Assembly (NCBI RefSeq): GCF_000427465.1
Contig: NZ_ATYB01000008.1
Span: 682,001-746,000 of the forward strand
Direction of reading: 5' to 3'
DNA: 64,000 nt
Source: Sinorhizobium arboris LMG 14919
GTDB lineage: Bacteria; Pseudomonadota; Alphaproteobacteria; Rhizobiales; Rhizobiaceae
The position numbers and the translations under genes are program-made. This document shows, one piece after another, positions 34,716 to 43,657 of this stretch; position 1 is the stretch's first letter; the number at the start of each line of letters is the position of its first letter. Below the pieces are notes generated by a model. That model saw nothing but the letters and a program-made list of their open reading frames with translations, was not told the origin of the DNA and did no database searches.

Positions 34716-35737
34716 CCATGAGCATATCGAATGACCGCCCGGCCGGACTCCTTGCAATCGATCGGGAGATGGCGCGCCAGCATGCCGACGCGATCGCCTC
34801 CTATGAAGGAGCGGCAGTCACAGCACGCCGGGTCGCCGCATCGCTGACATCGACAGGCCGGCTTCTGCTGCTCGGCATGGGCGGCTCACATGCAGTCGGC
34901 CGTGCAGTGGAGCCGCTCTATCGCGCTCTCGGCATCGACGCGGTCGCGCTGCCGCTTTCCGAGCAGCTCGGCCAACCGCTTTCGATCGAAGGCAAGACCG
35001 TTCTCGTCACGTCGCAATCGGGCGAAAGCGCGGAAGTGCTGCGCTGGTTCCGGGAAACGGACGGCGGCACAAGCGAGACATTCGGTCTGACGCTCGAAGA
35101 GGATGCCTTCCTGGCCAAGGCCGCACCATCGCTTGTCGGAGCAGGCGGAACGGAGCGGGCCTTCGCCGCCACCCGCAGCCTGACGGTGACCTTCGCGCTG
35201 CACCTGGCGATCCTCGCCGCCCTCGGCGCCGATCCGGCAGACGCACTTCGCGCGCTTGCGGCTCCTGAGGCACCGGCAATCGACGGTGCCCTCGCAACGC
35301 TCGCCGATGTCGGCGCGATCGTCACCTCCGGCCGCAAACTGCAGGGTCTCGCCGAAGCCATCGCCCTTGGGCTTACGGAACTCTCCCGGCTCCCCTGCTT
35401 TTCGCTCGAAGGCGGCCAGTTGCGCCACGGACCTATGGAGATGCTGGGTCCTTCCATCGGTGTCGTTCTCTTCCGCGCAGCCGATCCAACCGCCGCGCTG
35501 GTCGAAGCCATGGCGATTTCGGCAGTCGAAGCGGGGTCGCCGGTCGTCGTCTTCGACGCATCGGGCGAACCTCCGGTCGCGGGTGCCACGACGATCCGCT
35601 TCAACCCGGCGGCGGGCATGGCCGCGATTTTCGCAATGCTGCCCGTCGCCCAGTCCCTGATGGTCGCCTTTGCCGATGCCCGCGTCGAAAATGCCGGCAC
35701 GCCGGTGCGATCCTCCAAGGTCACCCGGAGCGAATGA
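34712..35737 (+). CDS. SIS-domain sugar isomerase/deaminase-like protein (GlmS/AgaS/FrlB group)
   Basis: ATG 34712 overlaps the permease stop (ATGA). The 341 residues hold two SIS domains: LLLLGMGGSHAVGRAVEPLY and VTSQSGESAEVL in the first, and AEAIALGLTELSRLPCFSLEGGQLRHGPMEML in the second, like the isomerase half of GlmS. Enzymes of this group open, isomerise or deaminate phosphorylated amino sugars or deglycate fructosamine phosphates. With the PfkB kinase next door, import, phosphorylation and cleavage of an amino sugar or Amadori compound is a reasonable guess. No glutaminase domain is present. Confidence 0.82.
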   Translation: MTMSISNDRPAGLLAIDREMARQHADAIASYEGAAVTARRVAASLTSTGRLLLLGMGGSHAVGRAVEPLYRALGIDAVALPLSEQLGQPLSIEGKTVLVTSQSGESAEVLRWFRETDGGTSETFGLTLEEDAFLAKAAPSLVGAGGTERAFAATRSLTVTFALHLAILAALGADPADALRALAAPEAPAIDGALATLADVGAIVTSGRKLQGLAEAIALGLTELSRLPCFSLEGGQLRHGPMEMLGPSIGVVLFRAADPTAALVEAMAISAVEAGSPVVVFDASGEPPVAGATTIRFNPAAGMAAIFAMLPVAQSLMVAFADARVENAGTPVRSSKVTRSE

Positions 35738-36675
35738 CGATGCGTCCGCTTGCAGCCATCGGCAACGTCAATGTCGATCTTATACTCGGCCCGGCCGAAC
35801 CCTGGCCGAAGCCCGGCACCGAGGTCATCGTCGATCATGACGAGCTGCGCGTCGGCGGCTGCGCGGGCAACAACGCGCTCGCCTGGGATTCGCTTGGCGT
35901 CGACTACGTCATCGCCGCCAATGTCGGCAACGACCAGTTCGGCGCCTGGCTCAAGGAGGCATTCGGCGAGCGGTCCCGCAGCTGGCCGGTGGAAGCCGTC
36001 GGCACGACGCTTTCCGTCGGCATCACCCACCCCGACGGGGAACGCACCTTCTTCACCACCCGCGGGCATCTGCCGCTGTTCAGCTTTCCGGAAGTGCGCT
36101 CGATGCTCGACGGGGATCGACTCCGCGGCGGCTATGCGCTGCTCTCCGGTTCCTTCCTGACGGACGCGCTCAGCCTTGCCTATGACGAGCTATTCGACTG
36201 GGCGGATGCGCACCGGATCGCCCTCGCGCTCGACACCGGCTGGCCGCTCGAGGGCTGGACGGAGGCCAACAGGCTGAAGACGCTGGGCTGGCTGAAACGC
36301 TGTCACTGCGCCCTCTTCAACGAGGTGGAGACGACCACGCTGACCGGGCGTTCCGATCCGGCCGAAGCCGCGCTGAGCCTGAAGTGCGAAATGCCCGACG
36401 ACGCCATCGTCGTCGTCAAGCGCGGCCCCAATGGGGCGCTCGCCATCGATCGGGACGGCGGAATGTTTTCCGTACCGGCGCCGCAGGTTCAGGTCGTCGA
36501 TACGATCGGCGCCGGCGACGTCTTCAATGCGGGCTTCCTGGCGGCACTCGCCGCCGAGATGCCGCTCGAAGCCTGTCTCAAGACCGGGGTCACGATCGCC
36601 TCGGAAGCGATCTCCACCCTTCCGCGCCGCTACGGCAAGCCCCTTTCGGCCTTCCTCGAGGAATCCAGGCGATGA
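35734..36675 (+). CDS. PfkB-family carbohydrate kinase
   Basis: The 313-residue protein has the PfkB N-terminal GNVNVDLILG and substrate-binding GGCAGNNALAWDSLG, and the C-terminal signature VVDTIGAGDVFNAGFLAAL, in which Asp of GAGD is the catalytic base. It phosphorylates the imported sugar or derivative with ATP. Four-base overlaps with the SIS gene and the ATPase gene show it belongs to the importer operon. The pairing with a SIS protein resembles fructoselysine (frlB/frlD) and aga systems. Confidence 0.9.
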   Translation: MTMRPLAAIGNVNVDLILGPAEPWPKPGTEVIVDHDELRVGGCAGNNALAWDSLGVDYVIAANVGNDQFGAWLKEAFGERSRSWPVEAVGTTLSVGITHPDGERTFFTTRGHLPLFSFPEVRSMLDGDRLRGGYALLSGSFLTDALSLAYDELFDWADAHRIALALDTGWPLEGWTEANRLKTLGWLKRCHCALFNEVETTTLTGRSDPAEAALSLKCEMPDDAIVVVKRGPNGALAIDRDGGMFSVPAPQVQVVDTIGAGDVFNAGFLAALAAEMPLEACLKTGVTIASEAISTLPRRYGKPLSAFLEESRR

Positions 36676-37754
36676 GCGCTCTCGAAATCCGCAACATTCA
36701 TAAGCGCTACGGCGAGGTGGAAACGCTGAAGGGCATCGACATCGCACTCGAAAGCGGCGAGTTCCTCGTGCTGCTCGGCTCCTCCGGCTGCGGTAAGTCC
36801 ACGCTCCTCAACATCATCGCCGGGCTGGCCGAACCGAGCGGCGGCGACATCCTGATCGGCGAGCATTCGGTCCTGGGAGTCCATCCCAAGGATCGCGACG
36901 TCGCGATGGTGTTCCAATCCTATGCTCTCTATCCGAACCTGAGCGTCGCCCGGAACATCGGCTTCGGCCTCGAAATGCGCGGGGTGCCGCGGACCGAGCG
37001 CGACAAAGCGGTGCGCGACGCAGCAGGGCTGCTGCAGATCGAGAACCTGCTCGACCGAAAACCGAGTCAGCTTTCCGGCGGCCAGCGTCAGCGCGTCGCG
37101 ATCGGGCGGGCCTTGGTGCGCAATCCGCAGGTCTTCCTCTTCGATGAACCGCTGTCGAACCTCGATGCCAAGCTCCGGATGGAGATGCGCACCGAACTCA
37201 AACGCCTGCACCAGATGCTGAAAACGACGGTCGTCTACGTCACCCACGACCAGATCGAGGCGATGACGCTCGCAACCCGCATCGCCGTGATGCGCGACGG
37301 CCGCATCGAGCAGCTCGCCACGCCGGAAGAGATCTACGACCGCCCCGCAACCCTCTATGTCGCCGGCTTCGTCGGCTCGCCCCCGATGAACACTCTCGAC
37401 GCCGAGATGACCGCAAACGGCCTGAAGCTCGACGGCTGCGAGGAGATGCTCCCACTGCCGGCCGCGTTCAAGGGCAGTGCCTCGGCGGGACGGCCGGTCA
37501 AGGTCGGCATTCGGCCGGAAGCCTTGCGGCTTTCGGGTGATTCACAAGGTCCTCAATTGACCGCCCATGTCGAGGTCGTGGAGCTCACCGGACCGGAACT
37601 CGTGACCACCGCCACGGTCGGAAAACAGCGGATCACCGTTTGCCTGCCGCCACGTACGGCGCTGAGTGTGGGATCGGCCCATGTCCTCACTTTCGATGAA
37701 ACGGCCCTGCATCTGTTCGATCCGGAAAGCGGGCGCTCACTGCTGCCGGGATGA
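36672..37754 (+). CDS. Sugar ABC transporter ATPase (MalK/UgpC type)
   Basis: The 360-residue protein starts at ATG 36672, overlapping the kinase stop (ATGA). It has Walker A GSSGCGKST, Q-loop, signature [15 protein letters not shown], Walker B VFLFDEPLSNLD and the switch His (VTHDQIEAMTLA), followed by a C-terminal TOBE/OB domain from about residue 235. It powers the importer formed by the two permeases. It is the last gene of the operon and faces the IclR gene. Confidence 0.94.
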   Translation: MSALEIRNIHKRYGEVETLKGIDIALESGEFLVLLGSSGCGKSTLLNIIAGLAEPSGGDILIGEHSVLGVHPKDRDVAMVFQSYALYPNLSVARNIGFGLEMRGVPRTERDKAVRDAAGLLQIENLLDRKPSQLSGGQRQRVAIGRALVRNPQVFLFDEPLSNLDAKLRMEMRTELKRLHQMLKTTVVYVTHDQIEAMTLATRIAVMRDGRIEQLATPEEIYDRPATLYVAGFVGSPPMNTLDAEMTANGLKLDGCEEMLPLPAAFKGSASAGRPVKVGIRPEALRLSGDSQGPQLTAHVEVVELTGPELVTTATVGKQRITVCLPPRTALSVGSAHVLTFDETALHLFDPESGRSLLPG

Positions 37755-37826
37755 GGCGAAGCCCGATCTACCACCGCCAACGCAGAGGGGGTGTCAGCGC
37801 CCTCCTACAATCCGATCGATCGCGCT

Positions 37827-37859
37827 AAAATCTTTGACCGGTTCGGTTCCGTTCAAAGA
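37827..37859 (-). terminator. Terminator hairpin overlapping the IclR stop codon
   Basis: TCTTTGA (37831-37837) pairs with TCAAAGA (37853-37859), with an inner CGG/CCG pair. On the minus strand the stem is followed by TTTTAGCG. The stop codon of the IclR gene lies inside the stem. Confidence 0.5.
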
Positions 37860-38713
37860 CCGCCAGCCGCCCGGGCCATCGCCGCGGGGTCATTGCGATA
37901 GCCAAGCTTTTCGGAGAGTTCGCCTGCCCCCTCGATCAGCACGCGGAGATAGGCTTCGCGATTGCGCAGGCCGTCCTCCTTCGGCGCGACGAGGCAGAGC
38001 GTTGCGATGCAGATGGCTTCCGCGTCGTAGACCGGGACGGCGAAGCAATGCGTGAAGCTGTCTACGATACTGTTGAAGGTGAAATAGCCTTCCTGCTTGG
38101 CCTTGCGGACCTGGGCAATGAATTCGGAGGGATCGAGGCGCGTGCCATCCGGCAGAACGAAATCCTCCGTCGGTATAAAGGCCAGTATTTCCTCGTCGCT
38201 CATGTGATCCACGAGTAGGCGGCCGGACGCGGTCCACGGGATGGCGACGGGCTCGCCGATATTGGTGGAGATGCGGAACGGGCGGCTCCCCTCGTTCATC
38301 AGGACGACGGCATATTTGTTGCCCTCGAGCTGGCACATCTGCGCCGTCTCGCGCGTCTCCTCGGCGATCCGCGCCAGAAGATGCTCGCTTTCGCGCATCA
38401 GGTCGAACTGTTCGGCGTATGCCGCACCGAGGAAATAGAGCTTGCGGCCGAGAAAGACGCGGCCGTCATCGCCGCGATATTCGATGATCCCCTGGCGGAT
38501 GAGCAGGTTGACCAGCTCATAGACCGACGACCGCGGCGCACCGATCCCTTGCGCGATTTCGTTGGGGCGCAACGGCTGACGCTGCAAACGCAGGAAATCG
38601 AGGATCTCGAAAGCCCGGTCGAGCCCCCTTGCCCTGCGATTGGTCGTGTCTTCCGCCTCCGCCACCGCGCCCTCCTTGCCGCTTCTATCCCGGCCCTTCA
38701 GAACTGACCTCAT
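37853..38713 (-). CDS. IclR-family transcriptional regulator
   Basis: The 286-residue protein has an N-terminal winged helix (RAFEILDFLRLQRQPLRP, then NEIAQGIGAPRSSVYELVNLL) near residues 32-70 and an IclR effector domain with FRISTNIGEPVAIPWTASGRLLVDHMS near 150 and AVPVYDAEAICIATLCLVA near 230. The start overlaps the RidA stop (ATGA); a later start is possible because the first 25 residues look unstructured. It closes the amino-acid importer operon and probably regulates that operon and the divergent PLP-enzyme gene. Confidence 0.9.
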   Translation of the reverse strand: MRSVLKGRDRSGKEGAVAEAEDTTNRRARGLDRAFEILDFLRLQRQPLRPNEIAQGIGAPRSSVYELVNLLIRQGIIEYRGDDGRVFLGRKLYFLGAAYAEQFDLMRESEHLLARIAEETRETAQMCQLEGNKYAVVLMNEGSRPFRISTNIGEPVAIPWTASGRLLVDHMSDEEILAFIPTEDFVLPDGTRLDPSEFIAQVRKAKQEGYFTFNSIVDSFTHCFAVPVYDAEAICIATLCLVAPKEDGLRNREAYLRVLIEGAGELSEKLGYRNDPAAMARAAGGL

Positions 38714-39093
38714 TTAGCCTTGTAGGCGACGCAGTCAACTTCCACCTTGCAGTCGACCATCATGCGCGACTGGACGCAGGCCCTGGCCGGGGGGTTCGCG
38801 TCGAAATATTCCGCATAGACGCCGTTGAAGGTCCAGAAGTCCCTGGGATCGTCGAGCCAGACGCCGACACGCACCACATGTTCGAGCCCATAGCCGGCTT
38901 CATGCAGGATTGCGATCATGTTTTCGATCGCCTTGCGGCTCTCCGCGACGATCCCGCCGCCGACGATCTCGCCCGCCTCCATTGCGACCTGACCGGAAAC
39001 ATAGAGCCACCCGTTCGCCTCCACGGCGCGTGCAAATGGCAAGGGCTGCTTGCCCGCACCGGTTTCGCCCGTTCCATAACGCTTGATCGTCAC
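38710..39093 (-). CDS. RidA/YjgF family enamine/imine deaminase
   Basis: The 127-residue protein has PFARAVEANGWLYVSGQVAM, HVVRVGVWLDDPRDF and the catalytic-arginine region RACVQSRMMVDCKVEVDCVAY. RidA proteins hydrolyse reactive enamines such as 2-aminoacrylate, which PLP dehydratases release from serine. The gene lies 36 bases after the ATPase gene in the importer operon and overlaps the IclR gene. Partnership with the divergent D-serine dehydratase-like enzyme is a sensible inference. Confidence 0.92.
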   Translation of the reverse strand: MTIKRYGTGETGAGKQPLPFARAVEANGWLYVSGQVAMEAGEIVGGGIVAESRKAIENMIAILHEAGYGLEHVVRVGVWLDDPRDFWTFNGVYAEYFDANPPARACVQSRMMVDCKVEVDCVAYKAK

Positions 39094-39129
39094 GCTTCAC
39101 TCCACTTCTTCATCAAATTCGTCGGTTTG

Positions 39130-39897
39130 TCAGTTGAACGTCGAGGTCTTCAGAAACTCCGCGAGACGCTCGGTCCTCGGTTTCAGGAACATCTCGCGCG
39201 GATTCCCTTCTTCGCCGATGCGCCCCTGGTTCATGAAGATCACCCGGGACGAGACCTCGTAGGCGAAGCGCATCTCGTGGGTAACGATCAGCATGCTCAT
39301 TCCATCCTCGGCGAGCCCCTTGATGACCTGCAGCACCTCGTTGACGAGTTCCGGATCGAGCGCCGAGGTCACTTCATCGAAGAGCATCAGCTTGGGATTC
39401 ATGGCAATGGCACGGGCGATCGCCACCCGCTGCTGCTGGCCGCCGGAAAGCTGCCCGGGATAATGATCCTTGCGCGAGAGCAGGCCGACGCGGTCGAGCC
39501 ACTTCTCGGCAAGCAGCCTTGCCTCGTCGCGGCTCATCTTCTTCACCTTGACGAGCCCGAGCATGACGTTGGCCGCGGCGGTCATATGGGGAAACAGGTT
39601 GAACTGCTGGAAGGCCATGCCGGTCAGTGCGCGCTGGCGGGCAATCTCCCGCTCCGGCTTGCGCCGGCGGGCGCCGCCGACTGTCTCGTAACCGATTTCC
39701 TGGCCGTCGATCGCAATCGTGCCGCCCTGAAATTCCTCCAGCATGTTGATGCAGCGAAGCATCGTCGTCTTGCCCGAGCCGCTGGAGCCGATAATGCTGA
39801 TCACCTCCCCCTGGCGCATCGAGCAGTCGACGCCCTTCAGCACCTCGACCGCGCCGTAGCGCTTGTGCAGATCGCGGATTTCAAGAAGATTGGTCAT
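39130..39897 (-). CDS. Polar amino-acid ABC transporter ATPase
   Basis: ATG 39897 gives 255 residues, the usual length of GlnQ/HisP-type ATPases. Walker [10 protein letters not shown], signature [16 protein letters not shown] and Walker [17 protein letters not shown] are present, along with the HisP-like insert near residue 75. The longer open frame (to 40593) runs through the permease gene and is not used. It energises uptake with the two permeases upstream. Confidence 0.94.
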   Translation of the reverse strand: MTNLLEIRDLHKRYGAVEVLKGVDCSMRQGEVISIIGSSGSGKTTMLRCINMLEEFQGGTIAIDGQEIGYETVGGARRRKPEREIARQRALTGMAFQQFNLFPHMTAAANVMLGLVKVKKMSRDEARLLAEKWLDRVGLLSRKDHYPGQLSGGQQQRVAIARAIAMNPKLMLFDEVTSALDPELVNEVLQVIKGLAEDGMSMLIVTHEMRFAYEVSSRVIFMNQGRIGEEGNPREMFLKPRTERLAEFLKTSTFN

Positions 39898-39911
39898 CGG
39901 ATTGCGAAACC

Positions 39912-40571
39912 TCACGATGGAACGGCGGTCTTGCGCTCGACGTAACGGCCGAAGCGCTCGATGCCGTAATTGATGGCGAAATAGAGAAAGCCGGCGAAGA
40001 AATAGAATTCGAGGCTCATGAAGGTGCGGGAGATCACTTCCTGCGTCCGCAGGAGCAGCTCGCCGACGCCGATGATCGAAAGCAGCGTCGATGCCTTTAC
40101 CATCTCGGCGGCCGTGTTCACCCAGGCCGGAAGCGCCTGCCGCAGCGCCTGCGGCCCGAGCACATAGGTAAAGGTCTGCGCGAAGGTCAAACCAATCGCC
40201 TTGGCGGCTTCGGTCTGTCCTTTGGGGATCGACTGCAGTGCGCCGCGCACCAGTTCGCCGACATGCGAACTGCAGAAGACGGCAAGCGCCAGAACACCGG
40301 CCTGGAACGGCCCGAGGTCGATGCCGATGGTGCTCAGGACGTAATAGCTCGCGAGCACCAGGACGAGCACCGGCGTGCCGCGGATGAAATCGGTATAGCC
40401 ACGCACGATCCATCTGACGGGCCGATATCCGTAGACAAGCGCCAGACCGACGAAAACGCCCAGCACCGTGCCGACGGCGATCGAGAGAAGGGAGATAGAG
40501 ACGGAAATGCCAAGTCCCTTGACGAGCGGAATGCGGGCGAGCCAGAGCTGATCGAGAAAGGAGAATTCCAT
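39912..40571 (-). CDS. Polar amino-acid ABC transporter permease
   Basis: ATG 40571 gives 219 residues with about five membrane segments, the HisM-type loop [41 protein letters not shown] (in two blocks), and [19 protein letters not shown] near the front. It pairs with the preceding permease to form the channel. It lies five bases after that gene and 14 before the ATPase gene. Confidence 0.92.
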   Translation of the reverse strand: MEFSFLDQLWLARIPLVKGLGISVSISLLSIAVGTVLGVFVGLALVYGYRPVRWIVRGYTDFIRGTPVLVLVLASYYVLSTIGIDLGPFQAGVLALAVFCSSHVGELVRGALQSIPKGQTEAAKAIGLTFAQTFTYVLGPQALRQALPAWVNTAAEMVKASTLLSIIGVGELLLRTQEVISRTFMSLEFYFFAGFLYFAINYGIERFGRYVERKTAVPS

Positions 40572-40576
40572 AACGG

Positions 40577-41251
40577 TCACCTTGGCACGGCAAGACGCCG
40601 CTCGACGGCGCGCATCAGCGCGGCCAGCAGCGAACAGGTTGCGACATAGAGGCAGCTTGCGACGATCCAGGTTTCGATGACGCGGAAACTCTCGACGTTG
40701 ATCTTGCGTGCCTCGAAAGTGAGTTCCGGAACGGCGATCGCGGCCGCGAGCGACGTATCCTTGAAGAGCGAGATCATCGTACTGCTGAGCGATGGCAGGA
40801 CGCTGCGCAACATCAGCGGAATGATGATCGAGGTGCGGATCTGCATCTCCGTAAGGCCGATCGCGAGCCCCGCCTCGCGCTGGCCGGGCGGTATGGCGAT
40901 GAGGCCGCCGCGAAACACTTCGGCTAGATAGGCTCCCGAATAGATTGCGAGCGTCAGCACGAAGCTCTCGATCTTGCCGAGCCGGAGCCCGAGCTCGGGA
41001 AGCGCAAAATAGCTGAAGAGGACGAGGACAAGGATTGGCGTGTTGCGGATTACGGTAACGTAGAGCCCGGCAGGCTTGCGCAGCAGTGCATTCCTGGAAA
41101 CGAGCCCGAAAGCGGTAATCATCCCGATCGCGCAGCCGGCAAGGATCGCGACGAGCGCCAGGCCGAGACTGAGCGCGAGCCCTTGGAGAAGCAGGTCGAA
41201 CGAGCGCCATACAGCGGCGAAGTTCAAGGAATAGGTCATGGGAGCAGCCAT
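40577..41251 (-). CDS. Polar amino-acid ABC transporter permease
   Basis: I used ATG 41251 (224 residues); TTG 41263 and ATG 41239 are alternatives and none has a strong ribosome site. It carries [19 protein letters not shown] and the EAA-like loop [25 protein letters not shown], typical of HisQ/HisM proteins. It is the first permease after the binding-protein gene, from which it is separated by a gap that contains a hairpin. Confidence 0.9.
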   Translation of the reverse strand: MAAPMTYSLNFAAVWRSFDLLLQGLALSLGLALVAILAGCAIGMITAFGLVSRNALLRKPAGLYVTVIRNTPILVLVLFSYFALPELGLRLGKIESFVLTLAIYSGAYLAEVFRGGLIAIPPGQREAGLAIGLTEMQIRTSIIIPLMLRSVLPSLSSTMISLFKDTSLAAAIAVPELTFEARKINVESFRVIETWIVASCLYVATCSLLAALMRAVERRLAVPR

Positions 41252-41259
41252 TTCATGGA

Positions 41260-41279
41260 GCAAGGCAGCGCCGCCTTGC
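41260..41279 (-). repeat. Hairpin between binding-protein and permease genes
   Basis: GCAAGGC (41260-41266) pairs with GCCTTGC (41273-41279) around six bases, just before the permease start. It probably protects or attenuates the operon mRNA after the binding-protein gene. Confidence 0.45.
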
Positions 41280-41336
41280 CCCTTGCGCGCCTGACGGAGC
41301 GCGGTGTGGTAAGGCGGAGTCGCCCGTCGACAGAGC

Positions 41337-42179
41337 TCACTTGTACTCGACGGGGAAGCCTATCTGCGGCGGCGCGAGGTCCTTGCCGAACCAGGTCTTG
41401 AAGGACTTGGCATAGAAATCGAACTCGACACCGGTCATCGCTTCGTGCAGCGCAGTGTTGACGAAGTTCAGCCAATCCTGATCGCCGCGCCGGACGCCGC
41501 AGGCATAGGTTTGCGGGTTCCAGCCGTATCCTGCGTCCCTGTAGCGCCCCGAATTCTGGGTCATGTACCAGGCGAGCGACGACTGGTCGGTCGCGGCGGC
41601 ATCGGCGCGACCGGACTCGAGCGCCTGATAGATCAGGTCGACGGAGTCATACTGATCGACGGTCGCCTCCGGCAAGGCCGCATGGACCATGTCCTCGGCA
41701 TAGACGTTCTGCAGTACGGAAATCGTCACCGACGACCCGGCAGCCTTCAGCGCTTCATAATCGGCATATTTGCCGTCCGCCTTCAGCATCAGGCCGACGC
41801 CTTCGCGATAATACGGAATGGTGAAGGCGATCTGCTGAGCGCGCTCCCCGGTAACCGTCATGAACTGGCAGGTGATGTCGACCTTGCCGGTAGTGATGTT
41901 CGGAATACGGGCATCGGACGATTGGTTCACGAATTCGATCTTTTCCGGATCGCCGAACAGCGCCTTTGCGATGATGCGGCCCATATCGATGTCGAAACCC
42001 TGAAGCTTGTCTTCGGTGCTCTTGAAGTGCCACGGCGCGTTTGTGCTGCCGGTGCCGAGTATCAGATGGCCGCGACTCAGGACTTCATCGAGCTTGCTCG
42101 AGGCCTGCTGCGCTTGAGCTGGCATGGCGGCCAGCGCGGCCGCGACGAAGCTCGCGGCTACCGTAAGTTTCCTGAGCAT
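41337..42179 (-). CDS. Amino-acid ABC transporter substrate-binding protein
   Basis: The 280-residue protein has a clear signal peptide (KLTVAASFVAAALAAMPAQA, then QQASS) and an SBP_bac_3 domain: GHLILGTGSTNAPWHF, LQGFDIDMGRIIAKALFG, NQSSDARIPNITTGKVDI and DAAATDQSSLAWYM. This family binds polar amino acids and relatives in the periplasm. It is the first gene of the minus-strand operon ending with IclR, and is divergent from the PLP-enzyme gene. Confidence 0.92.
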   Translation of the reverse strand: MLRKLTVAASFVAAALAAMPAQAQQASSKLDEVLSRGHLILGTGSTNAPWHFKSTEDKLQGFDIDMGRIIAKALFGDPEKIEFVNQSSDARIPNITTGKVDITCQFMTVTGERAQQIAFTIPYYREGVGLMLKADGKYADYEALKAAGSSVTISVLQNVYAEDMVHAALPEATVDQYDSVDLIYQALESGRADAAATDQSSLAWYMTQNSGRYRDAGYGWNPQTYACGVRRGDQDWLNFVNTALHEAMTGVEFDFYAKSFKTWFGKDLAPPQIGFPVEYK

Positions 42180-42220
42180 TGAAAATTCTCCCCTTTTGTT
42201 CCCACTCGCTTATTCCGATA

Positions 42221-42242
42221 TATTGGACATACGTCCTCAATA
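42221..42242. promoter_or_regulatory. Imperfect palindrome in the divergent promoter region
   Basis: TATTGGAC and GTCCTCAATA flank ATAC in the 158-base gap between the amino-acid-binding protein gene and the PLP-enzyme gene. The GGAC/GTCC core is symmetric. It may be the binding site of the IclR regulator encoded at the end of the operon. Confidence 0.4.
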
Positions 42243-42337
42243 ACGGATTGACCCATCAAATGCCTTGGGCCATTACTTGTCAAGCAGGATCGGCTACATT
42301 CGCGGCCGATCCATCCGGAACGAGGAACGACGCCCGC

Positions 42338-43396
42338 ATGACCCTGCCGATCGAAACCCCCGCCGTGCTGGTCGATCTCGATATCGCCCGGCGCAACATT
42401 CTTGCGTTTCAGGCCTATGCGGACCGGCACGGTCTCCGCGTGCGCCCCCACATAAAGACCCACAAGCTTCCTCAGATGGCCGAACTGCAGCTTGCCGCCG
42501 GTGCGATCGGCATCACCTGCCAGAAGGTGACGGAAGCGGAGGCCATGATCGACGGCAGCGCCCGGATCAGGGACGTGCTGATCACCTACAACCTCCTCGG
42601 CAAGGAGAAGCTCGCGCGGCTCGCACGGCTCTGCGAAAAGGTGACGGTTAGCGTCGTCGCCGACAACGCGACCGTCATCGACGGGCTCGCCGCGTTTTTC
42701 GCCGAAGCCGGCAAGCCTTTGACGGTGCTTGTCGAATGCAACACCGGAGCCGATCGCTGCGGAGTCGGGACTCCGTCCGAAGCGGCGCGCCTTGCCCGGC
42801 GCATAGCCGAGGCACCGGGACTTCGCTTCGGCGGATTGATGACCTATCCGCCGGCCGATGGCGCCGGGCGCGTTCAGGCCTTCATGAGCGACGCGAAGCG
42901 GCTGATCGAAGCCACGGGGCTCGACGTTCCATGCATTACGTCGGGGGGCACGCCCGGCATGATGCAGGCGGCCGAAGCGCCGATAGCGAGCGAGCACCGT
43001 CCGGGTACGTATATCTATAACGACCGCTCGCTGGTTGCCCGCGGCGCGGCGTCCTGGGACGACTGCGCCCTCACGGTCCTCGCCACCGTCGTTTCGGTTC
43101 CCAGCGACAACCGGGCTATCGTCGATGCCGGCAGCAAGGTGCTGACCTCCGACCTGCTTGGCCTTACCGGCTACGGCCACGTGCTCGGCCGCGACGACCT
43201 CCGTATCGACCAGCTCTCCGAGGAGCATGGCCGCCTCGTCTCGGACGGTCCGATCGGTCTCAAGGTCGGCGAAAAGGTCCGCATCGTTCCGAACCATGCC
43301 TGCGTCGTGACCAACATGGTCGACGCGGTCCACGTGATCGAAGACGGTGCGCTGAAAGGAACATGGCCGGTCGTCGCCCGCGGCCGCATCCTTTGA
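42338..43396 (+). CDS. D-serine dehydratase / D-threonine aldolase-like PLP enzyme (fold III)
   Basis: ATG 42338 gives 352 residues; earlier frame sequence lies in the promoter region. The N-terminal alanine-racemase-like barrel begins PAVLVDLDIARRNI and has RPHIKTHKLPQM, with the PLP lysine, near residue 42. The C-terminal domain has VPNHACVVTNMVDAVHV; the His-x-Cys pair there matches the zinc ligands of eukaryotic-type D-serine dehydratase, whereas D-threonine aldolases use His-x-Asp (from memory). It is divergent from an amino-acid importer with RidA, which fits an enzyme releasing 2-aminoacrylate. The exact substrate needs assay. Confidence 0.8.
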   Translation: MTLPIETPAVLVDLDIARRNILAFQAYADRHGLRVRPHIKTHKLPQMAELQLAAGAIGITCQKVTEAEAMIDGSARIRDVLITYNLLGKEKLARLARLCEKVTVSVVADNATVIDGLAAFFAEAGKPLTVLVECNTGADRCGVGTPSEAARLARRIAEAPGLRFGGLMTYPPADGAGRVQAFMSDAKRLIEATGLDVPCITSGGTPGMMQAAEAPIASEHRPGTYIYNDRSLVARGAASWDDCALTVLATVVSVPSDNRAIVDAGSKVLTSDLLGLTGYGHVLGRDDLRIDQLSEEHGRLVSDGPIGLKVGEKVRIVPNHACVVTNMVDAVHVIEDGALKGTWPVVARGRIL

Positions 43397-43473
43397 CCGG
43401 ACGGCCCGCGGCGCACTCATGGGAGAACGAGGGACCCTTCAGTCCGCCCGGGCTATTAGTCCACTATTTTAGT

Positions 43474-43488
43474 GCATTTCTAAAATGC
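43474..43488. promoter_or_regulatory. Small palindrome upstream of the sulfate operon
   Basis: GCATTT and AAATGC flank CTA, inside an AT-rich stretch 170 bases before the sulfate-binding protein gene. It is a weak candidate regulator site. Confidence 0.3.
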
Positions 43489-43614
43489 CGTGCTATCTTA
43501 TCGGCTGAAAGGGCCCGGACCAATGACGGGCACGACATTCCTTCAACAGCTCGCAGAACGATAGGACTTTTCAAGAAACCACCTCGAAGCGTCATAAGTT
43601 TGCGTTGAAGTAGT

Positions 43615-43629
43615 CTACCAAATCGGTAG
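43615..43629. promoter_or_regulatory. CTACC-N5-GGTAG inverted repeat before the sulfate operon
   Basis: CTACC (43615-43619) and GGTAG (43625-43629) form a symmetric site 28 bases before the start codon of the sulfate-binding protein. Its place between promoter and start fits an operator; Rrf2-type regulators use similar symmetric sites, but the assignment is a guess. Confidence 0.4.
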
Positions 43630-43657
43630 CTTTATCTGGCAAAGGATGGAGGTCGAA

